From Turritopsis dohrnii (Eukaryota > Cnidaria > Hydrozoa > Anthoathecata > Oceaniidae): a stretch of 64,000 bases of DNA. How positions within the stretch are numbered: position 1 is the stretch's first letter; every line of letters begins with the position of its first letter. The translations under genes and the position numbers were made by a program. The notes beneath the pieces were generated by a model, which was given only the letters and a program-made list of their open reading frames with translations, was not told where the DNA came from and ran no database searches. The stretch spans positions 1,116,001-1,180,000 of the forward strand of contig BQMF02000064.1 in the NCBI GenBank assembly GCA_027922465.2, in the 5' to 3' direction. This document shows positions 56,502-64,000 of the stretch, in pieces.

Positions 56502-56871
56502 CAGCGAAGTAAACGACCGTGTATTAAAGAGGCGTGAGTCCGAGGTTGTAATAAACGCTTAAATCCTTTGTTTTTTTCTCAACAACAAAAGTTCCAGTGT
56601 GCAAAAAAGCATCGAGCGTATACGTCGAAACTTCGATTCTCGACGATGGCTACGGTTGAACGACGCTGTAATGAAAATTATAGAAATTAACGCTTCAGTG
56701 AATCTAATTATTATATGGTATGGACAGTTAAAGTGTTGCAAAAAAAAAATAGAAAAAAATGCAGATTATGAGCCATGGAGCTGCGAAGATTAACCTTGAT
56801 GTCCATACATAAAAATGAATAGTGATAATAACAAATTTAATGTTTTGAAAATATAATGTAATATATAATAA

Positions 56872-56880
56872 TATATAAAT
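56872..56880 (+). promoter_or_regulatory. Possible TATA box of the 535-aa gene
   Basis: TATATAAAT lies about 60 nt upstream of the ATG at 56939, a spacing that would leave a short 5' UTR. The surrounding sequence is AT-repetitive, which lowers confidence. Confidence 0.3.
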
Positions 56881-56938
56881 AATATATACAAAACAAGAAC
56901 TTAATTTATTGTCTTCGTAAAAACAATTTTAAATCAAA

Positions 56939-59900
56939 ATGTCCAAAAATGCTACCGCATTGCTGGAGAATATCGATATTTGGCAAAATGGAGGAATGAT
57001 TGTTCCGGCTATAATGACCCTCATATGCTTCATATGCACGTCGGTTTCGTTAACCGTTTCCGGTTTCATTTGTTTACGAGATCGGGAAGCACAAGACGAA
57101 GTGGACAATAAAGCAAAACATCACAAAGAACAAGAATTTGTATCTAAGGTGCTAGGTAATATATAGTTTTTTTCTACTTTGTCACTTTCTCGCCCGTATA
57201 AAGTATCAATGGTGTGATTAATGATTAATATAGCTAAAGGAGAAAATGTTGATTCGACAACTTTGATTCCAAATAATAATGGTATAAAGTTATAACTGGT
57301 ACGTGGACATCACCTATTCGTGATGGCAACCATTGTTGAAAAGCTCAATATTGGTGTTTTTCGTAATTAGCAAAACTTGTGTTTGTGGCAGTATAAAACT
57401 TTGCAAAAAAACTTTGCTGTTCATTTATTTTGGCAAATTCATGATGGTGCAGTACTTGAAACAGGTTGTTGTTTAGATGACGTCAGAAATACACAACTTT
57501 TTAAAAAGGAATAGTGCACTGGGTCGAGCCTCGGTATGCTTTAGTTTTTACCAAAAAAAAAAACAAAGAAGAAGAAGAAGAAGAAAGAAACATTCTTAGG
57601 TTCATTTTACAAGCTGTGCTTTTGCCGAGCCGAACTCACCAAATTTTCTCTGTGTTCGGCTTCACTATGCTTGTGACCAACATCAGCCGGTGCCGAACCG
57701 TCTCGCACTTGACTCGACTGCTGTTAAACAAAATGACTAACCGAGCCGTGCTAAAAATGCTCGTGTTCGACTGGCACAGCAGAGATTATAAAAGAAAACC
57801 TCAAAGTATTTTTTATGTCACTATTGGTATCTATTTTAATCTTGACAAAGCTAGGCAACAGTAATGTTTCCCTTTTTACACAAAACACTTGTAGTACGGC
57901 GTCCTTTCTTTGCATTTCAGGTTTGTTTTATAAGATTCGAACATCAAATATATTTCGCATAAAAGAGATCATGTCCGACTTGAATGATGAACGGCCGGTT
58001 TGGATTGGAACCAAAAGAGGTAAAAAAAAAAATTAAATGTTGAAAAATGTCACGCAATATGAAAAACATTTTCAAAACAAGAACATAAAATAAAGATTTG
58101 TGACGTGACGTTTTTTGTGCAAGATACATCGTTGCTCGAACAAAACGTGGAAAAGTGACGAAATTTTTGCTTCGTGACGAACATTTTCCCCGACGAAAAG
58201 TGAAATTTATAAGAAAGTATTAGTAAAATTTTGCGAAATGACGAAATTTTCCCTGACGAACATTTTCCCCGACGAAATTATCCCGGATGAGGTATACTTA
58301 GAGTACAGTGGAACCTCTATTAATGGTCACCTCCATAGATCGGTCACCTCCTGATAAGCGGCCAGAAAAAGCAGTCCCTGCCGAATTTATTGTCAAACTC
58401 TTATAAAAAAACCTCCATACATCGGTCACCTCCAATCAACGGCCAAACGGCCACTTTCTATTGTCCAAATGTCTAATTTTACCTCTATTAACGGTCAAAA
58501 AAATCTTTATGCAAGCAAATGAGAGGAAAAATAAAAAAAATTGTTATTTACAATGATTATTTACAAAAATAAAGTCAAGTCAAGCAGCCTTATCTGTTGT
58601 AGATGATTTGAACAACTTTTGTGAAGCACTTATAGTAAGTGTTTTGAATATTGTCACACTACGACTTGAAGCACTTAGGCTCAATAATGTTGTGTTTATT
58701 TTGATCATGAATCATTCTTTATGCCCCTTCCACCTCACCCGACCAGCCTCTTTGATAAAAAAAGTATATTCATATGAAACCTCCATACATCGGTCACCTC
58801 TAATGCAACGGCCACTAAGCTGGGTCCCACAAAGTGACCGCTATTAGAGGTTCCACTGTATTTCTTATCAGCTAGTGTAAAGCATCCGTTACTTTTGCCC
58901 CTGAAATCCAAAATTTTTCCAGCATTTTTTGATGAATGTCAAGACTGTTGACGTCAGCCTTCACAATTTTCAGAACCTTGATTTTTTCTAATTAAGTAAA
59001 AGGGTCAAAAATCTTGAAAAAATGGTTGACGTCATTTGTGAACAATCCCTTATCCTTTTATCTGATTTGGAACTTCTTCCAATTTTGTATCTAAATACAG
59101 AAATTGCTTATGTTCTTCTTTTTCTTCCAGAAATCATTGCAAATTTAGAATACTATGGAATATTTTTAACTGAAAAAGAAAAATCGAAGTTGATGACGAA
59201 AGATGAAGTATTTGAGATTGACTGTGAATCGTTGTTCTATTTCGAACTGGAACGATTTTCAAAAGCACAAGCCATCTATGGTAGTAACGTTTTGAGTTAT
59301 TTTCAATGCATTCAGCAGGATGGCTCTGCATTTCCGCGAGAGTTTTATCCAGATATTAAAAACATATTTCATATTGATATCATCTACAACGTATTTACAG
59401 AGATGCAAGTTATTACAGAACTATTCGTATTATTAGCAACTGGTATTGATCTGGAGATTATAAGTGTTTACGCCATCCCGCCACAATTCCGCCACTCACA
59501 ACTCGGAAATGAGCTAAGTAAAATAAAGGACTTTCTCTATAATTACTATAAACGTGTGTTTCCTACAGAGAGAAGCACTGCTAATGTTATGAGAAAACTA
59601 CCACAGTTGCCTATCGTTTACGAAAAGATTTTGAGTAACGTCAAGCCAGAAACAGTAGAGACAATAGTCGAAGTTGAAGAAGAAGAAGACGTGTTTGAAA
59701 CGCCCGTGAAAAGGGTGGAGTACGGATCTGTTGGTTCTGTTAGTTCGCTCAGTGTGGAAAGTATACCTGATCAAATGGAGGACGATGTTCCTTCGAGCTC
59801 ATACAAAGCTCCGCCATCTCCTACACCCAGTACAGCTTCTAGAATCGGAGCATCGGCTCGAAGGCGACTTTCAGGGACGTTTGGAAAGCAGAAGGTGAAA

Positions 59901-60422
59901 ATGGTAAAAGTTTATCAAAAACTTAGTGACCGTGTAAAACAAAGACCCTCATATACGCCCCAAGATGAAACGTCTTCGCTTTATGATCCGGAGGAATTTC
60001 CAACAGAACAAACCTATAAAGGAAAAGCTTCTATGGCAATCATCAAAGAAGATTTATCAGATGAAGAGGCTACACCTAAAAAACATAGCGCTGATGATCA
60101 AGTCCCATTCCCAGCACCAAGTGCACCAACCAAACAAAAGAGAAAACGAACAGTTTCCAAGCGAGTCCGTGTCGTGAAGGACCCATCAGAAACACAAGAA
60201 ACAATTCTCGAGAGTATGAGGTTTCGATACAAAGCTCCAGTTAAACGTGAGAGTAGTAATCGCCGAAGGGGGATGCTGGCGAAACAAGTGATCATCGATC
60301 ATAATGCCTTCACGTACATGGTGACCCGTGTGTTGGCCTTTTTAAAGGAACAAGGTCATCTAAGTGATGAAGAGCTCAATAGCGAACTGTATTCTGAGGT
60401 CGATCGTAACTTTATCATTTGA
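56939..60422 (+). CDS. Unrecognised single-pass membrane protein, 535 aa
   Basis: Exons 56939-57155, 57921-58019 and 59131-60422 join in frame (all introns phase 1) to 535 aa ending TGA at 60420. Residues 1-19 are a short N-terminal segment with one Asn-x-Thr near the start. Residues 20-46 form one membrane helix (MIVPAIMTLICFICTSVSLT...). Then comes a charged juxtamembrane stretch, a helical region (about 106-275) with EIIANLEYYGIFLTEKEKSK and NELSKIKDFLYNYYKRVFP, an acidic run and Ser/Pro-rich, probably disordered part (about 285-480), and a C-terminal helix (about 485-535) rich in conserved-looking hydrophobics (HNAFTYMVTRVLAFLKEQ). By charge the long C-terminal part should be cytosolic. 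AATAAA follows at 60460. I do not recognise the family; it may be lineage-restricted. Confidence 0.72.
58306..58858. mobile_element. pogo/Tigger-like MITE, long copy, in an intron of the 535-aa gene
   Basis: The ends CAGTGGAACCTCTATTA and ATTAGAGGTTCCACTG are inverted repeats flanked by TA on both sides (58304-58305, 58859-58860). The subterminal regions have repeated CCTCCATA(C/G)ATCGGTCACCTC units. It relates to 45882-46060. No transposase. Confidence 0.85.
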
Positions 60423-60459
60423 AATTTGCTTTTGCGTGTTGGCTCAAAAAGTAAGGGCA

Positions 60460-60465
60460 AATAAA
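60460..60465 (+). promoter_or_regulatory. Poly(A) signal for the 535-aa gene
   Basis: AATAAA, 37 nt after the stop codon. Confidence 0.5.
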
Positions 60466-60680
60466 ATTAAAAATGAATGGATAACTCATAAAATAAAAAC
60501 TTTTCTAGCATATCTTTCTTGAATTTGGAAAGCAATAAGATTTTTTTTTTTCATTCGACATGATTTCTTTAACCACCTCTGCGATTTCAACATAAACGAT
60601 CTATGGAAAATCTTTCCATGTTGCGTAATGTATATTCTGTTTGTTTACGATCCATATAAATTTATTTATTTATTTTTCAG

Positions 60681-60810
60681 CTTTTTCTCTGTTGTTTCCT
60701 TTTACACGAATAATGACTGTTTGCATTCGTTTAGCAGATCAGGCGCCGTTGTAGCTGAAGTTTCATTGCGTTTAGCTTCCCAATTGTTCGAAACAGCGTC
60801 CGCTCAATGA
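60681..60810 (+). other. Possible orphan terminal exon
   Basis: After TTTATTTTTCAG (acceptor-like) the frame reads FSVVSFYTNNDCLHSFSRSG then AVVAEVSLRLASQLFETASA and stops, with AATAAA 20 nt later (60831). The base composition is less AT-rich than its surroundings. SRSGAVVAEVSL recalls the core strand of SEA domains, weakly. It could be an alternative last exon or a relic; no upstream partner is evident. Confidence 0.2.
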
Positions 60811-61500
60811 AAGCGTTTCACTAAACGAACTGAATAAAATGTATTATCAGAATTTAATCGTTTCTTTTTGAAATTATTTCCCTAAATAAAGTTGAAATTT
60901 TCCTATCTACATTAACTATGCTTTTTCAAATTGCAAACAGGGATTGTTGTTTACAATACAGTTTTCCTGAAATTTTGCTTTTATAGAATCAAAGATCAAA
61001 AGGCGATTATAATCGAATAAAAATTATTTTGAAATCATAAATATGTTCCTTTTAGTCTGGATAATACAATAGTCCAAAATAGATGAAAAAATGAAATGTG
61101 AAAAATTGAAAAAAAACAAAACAATGATTTTTAGATAAATATATGCAAAAGGAAGACGAAGATTTACAATTAATTATCATCCAGCCTTCAGGAGGATGTT
61201 ATACCTGTTAATTATTCAGTGGAACATGATTTTACCATCGAGTCATCAAAAAACGGTTTCTATTCTGTAGCTCTAGACCCTTCCAGCCGCTCAAAACAAC
61301 ATCTGCAAACTGGAAAACCTCTCAAATAACTACTGCACCTTTCTGTACGTTATACTTAAAAACGCCCGTCTATTCTGTCGTTGGTGTGTGAAAGTTTATT
61401 CTTGGAGTATTTGAATGTGCTTGAAATATTCTTTTGGATGTCTTACATGCAATTTTGGCCCAATCAAACAAGCAGACAAACAAGAATTAGTTTTTACATA

Positions 61501-62239
61501 CCTTTATTACACGAAAATTAACATAAATTAAAATAAATTGATTTAAAAAAATCCACGTTGCCCCGCGTTATTTAAGCGCCCATTAATTAATGTATCGTGT
61601 AATATAATCCCTCGTTATTTTGTGATATTTTTCAATGTTTGAAAGCAAATTGTTGAAATGCAGTAAGTAAAAACGACAGGTTTACTATTTTTTATGACAG
61701 TAATTTAACGGAATAAAACATAATATATAAAAACACAAACATAACGAGTCACTCGCACAGTTTGAAACCTTGCCAGGCCAAAGTTATGACGGGTATCTAC
61801 GATTACCTGAGTTCAGAGAGAAAGGAAAAGCAATAAATGAAGGCTGGATGGAAGGCAGCGGGGATACGATGCAAGATAAAACGATAAGTGCTTTGATCCA
61901 TTAGCATAATCGTATAGCAGACATTAGCACGCACACTGTTGTATTTGGTTTTCATTCTTGTGTTTTATTATGTAGGTAATATATTACGACTTTGGTAAAT
62001 CTGTAAACATTGAAGCTTTTGATTTCCTTTCGGTATTCGAAAAAACCTTCCAAATCACTTAAACTTATCCTGAATCAAAAATCAAAATCCGCGTAAACTT
62101 GATACCATTTAAAAATTACAGTCCTTGAACCGTGTTAATTAAAGCACACTTTTAGAAAGTCAGTTCGGCCATCCGCGTTTGTGACCGCATTAATTAATGG
62201 CGCTTTAAATAGTCCGCCTGTTAATTTCGTGAAATAAGG
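61501..62239. mobile_element. Probable inverted-repeat element
   Basis: The left end CCTTTATTACACGAAAATTA pairs imperfectly with the right end TTAATTTCGTGAAATAAGG. Further inside, TTTAAGCGCCCATTAATTAA (61570) pairs with TTAATTAATGGCGCTTTAAA (near 62195). No coding capacity; the exact ends and any target duplication are unclear. Confidence 0.4.
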
Positions 62240-64000
62240 TATTCGGGTTTCTTTCATGTGTTCAACTTTCTTTTCGAGACTTTTTTCCGTGTTAGAATCT
62301 AATTGACTGAAGTTTTTTTTGTAATAATATAATCTTAATATTTTAAATATATATATAAGAAACTTTTGTGAGGTATATATACAAGCAAAGAATTTGAATG
62401 TCTTTTATTATTTGCATCGGTACACTGTCGTTTCTCTGGAATGTTAAAAAAAATCATAATGCTTTGCGAGTAAGGCTTGCGCATAAAATTATCTGGAAAT
62501 AACACAACGTAATAGCTTTTAGTTGTTTTTTTTTGTTGTTTTTTTTGCAAACATAAATATTATTTCACTTTCAGAGCGAAATTTGCAACAAGGACAAGTA
62601 CCTCTACTATTTTGGAACAGCATCGTGGTTAGACATGCTCCATAAAGCCCAAAATCTTTAAAACGCCTTTAAACGTCGCCATTTGTCCATAGATAGGAAA
62701 AGCTGTGGTAATAAGAGAGTGAAGCTATTTGATTAGCCATTAATTTTGCTGTTGGTTTTCGAAAAATATCTGCTGACAGTGTGCAAGCAAATAGACTGAA
62801 TTGATTAAGAGAACAAAGAGTAAAAGAGTAAGAAATTATTATTGTTCTGTTGCACTAACAGAGACACGTTTTCGAGTGAGATGGTTTTAAAAGTTTTCAT
62901 TCAACATCGATACTATGTCATACATATAAGCACATTTATGAATCATAGCAAGTTGTTTTCTTTTACAAAGAAAACGTGTCGACCATGGAAATTATTTTAC
63001 GATTATTTTTTCCTCTTTTTAAAATCTTTCTTGGATAAAAAAAGCATGGATACCAAAATCGTATAAATGACTCACCAATTTCTAAAAGTAAAAGGATGGG
63101 AAGAACTAACTGGTTGTAAAAATCGACTTGAATATACAAACAAACAAGAATATTTCGAATTATAACTATTAGGATAATTTGGAGGTTATCAATAGGACAC
63201 TTTGAAAAGACTTCCAACCATGATAAGAAAACGGTTTCAAAAACACTTAAAATAGATTTTGGACTTTATTATGAATTGCATTTATGTCCAATTCAGGTGT
63301 CGTTTTGAAATTTAGTATATTTTGAGCTGGGCGCGTATATAGCGGAAATGTTGTAAATAGCTCCCTTAAAAAAATTCATTTTATTTTTCAATAAATTCTT
63401 TAAAAGCCTGAGTTTTTTGGGCATACAACAAAATAACACAGCTCGAGTTAATTCATAAAGCACTCAATAAAACTTGTTTTAAAACTTCCAAAATTAATAT
63501 ATTAAAAGTAGATATAATATATCTAAAAAAAATCTGCTGTGAGAAATTCTCTTTAGTGGAAACGCAAATAAAGCCTGAGACCTTGGATAAATTCGAGATG
63601 TTTCTAATTTAAATAAAAAATTAGAAAACGTCTTCATTTTAATTTTTTTGTTATAATTCTCAATTTTATATATCTATTTCTAATCTATTTCTAAATTAAT
63701 ACTCTATCGCTGTGCTAATTCAGAAAACAAATATTAAACTCAAGTTTTTATGCATTTCAAATATTATGTCGTTTAAAAAAAAAGCATATTTCATATTAAC
63801 AAAAAACGTGCGATACAAAATGAGATAGATTATTCTACCCACCTCGTTTCCATGGTTTCTGATCTTCAAAAGGCACTTTTATGGCGGTGAAATTCAGCGA
63901 GAAAGTAAGGAAGTATGGGCACTAGGGCGATGGATAATGAACTTTTTCAAGCTTTCACATTGAAATACTCTAAATCGAAATTTCAAAGAAAGTAATCATA
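62240..64000. other. Intergenic, no gene recognised
   Basis: AT-rich. Open stretches up to 84 codons on either strand have no family resemblance or splice support. Nothing to annotate. Confidence 0.5.

Noticed and set aside
62963..63217. 84-codon minus-strand frame near the right edge
   Set aside because: Hydrophobic, low-complexity product without motifs; not supported as a gene.

Overview
This is an AT-rich animal nuclear sequence with short, regular GT-AG introns. The organism is most likely a cnidarian or another early-branching metazoan. The reasons are the gene content (a CYFIP-type gene, a two-exon Sox gene, a giant extracellular gene of lectin, discoidin, FN3 and TSP1 modules), the mobile-element set (a CR1-like LINE with a 2A-like motif, a DIRS-like element, many palindromic MITEs) and the compact introns. 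The species cannot be named from the sequence alone.

Layout. 1-241 (-): one partial exon of an unknown FN3-like, Ser/Thr-rich protein. 1100-1825 (+): the last three exons of CYFIP, the WAVE-complex subunit. 4165-4458 (-): a small secreted six-cysteine peptide. 4.5-13.1 kb: no gene recognised, but palindromic MITEs, tandem repeats, a dense cluster of TGACGTC motifs and a hAT-like element. 13167-42115 (+): one giant gene with 54 phase-consistent exons. 42901-45694 (-): a decayed DIRS-like retroelement with inverted terminal repeats. 46-49.7 kb: MITEs only. 49772-51934 (-): a Sox HMG-box gene. 54.2-55.6 kb: two inverted-repeat elements. 56939-60422 (+): a three-exon gene for an unrecognised single-pass membrane protein of 535 aa. 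60.4-64 kb: AT-rich, one possible inverted-repeat element and no convincing gene.

The centrepiece is the giant gene. Its exons join in one open frame of 14,241 nt (at least 4,746 aa; the start exon was not found). The predicted order is: two discoidin (F5/8C) domains, a LamG-like block, a third discoidin domain, an unassigned domain, a beta-trefoil-like domain, a C-type lectin domain, LamG-like, a PAN/apple-like Cys-rich unit, a propeller-like unit, a second C-type lectin domain, further jelly-roll and LamG-like blocks, a SEA-like domain, nine FN3 domains, four TSP1 repeats with an interleaved Cys-rich unit, a second SEA domain keeping the GSV cleavage motif, three FN3 domains, and then a C-terminal ion channel. 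The channel has a glutamate-receptor-like layout: ligand-binding lobe S1, M1, pore loop, M2, lobe S2, a last membrane helix and a cytoplasmic tail. Its pore carries the potassium selectivity filter TVGYGD, as in bacterial GluR0 and rotifer AvGluR1, not a cation-nonselective iGluR pore. A potassium-selective iGluR-like channel fused to a multi-kilodalton adhesive ectodomain with a predicted self-cleaving SEA joint is, to my knowledge, not a described system.

The other genes are not obviously linked to the giant gene in function. Transposable elements sit in its introns: a CR1-like LINE between exons 17 and 18, a tRNA-derived SINE between exons 21 and 22, and a tRNA-like SINE plus a MITE between exons 52 and 53. 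The exon frame is undisturbed by them. Exon boundaries are my own readings of splice sites plus frame continuity and have not been checked against transcripts.
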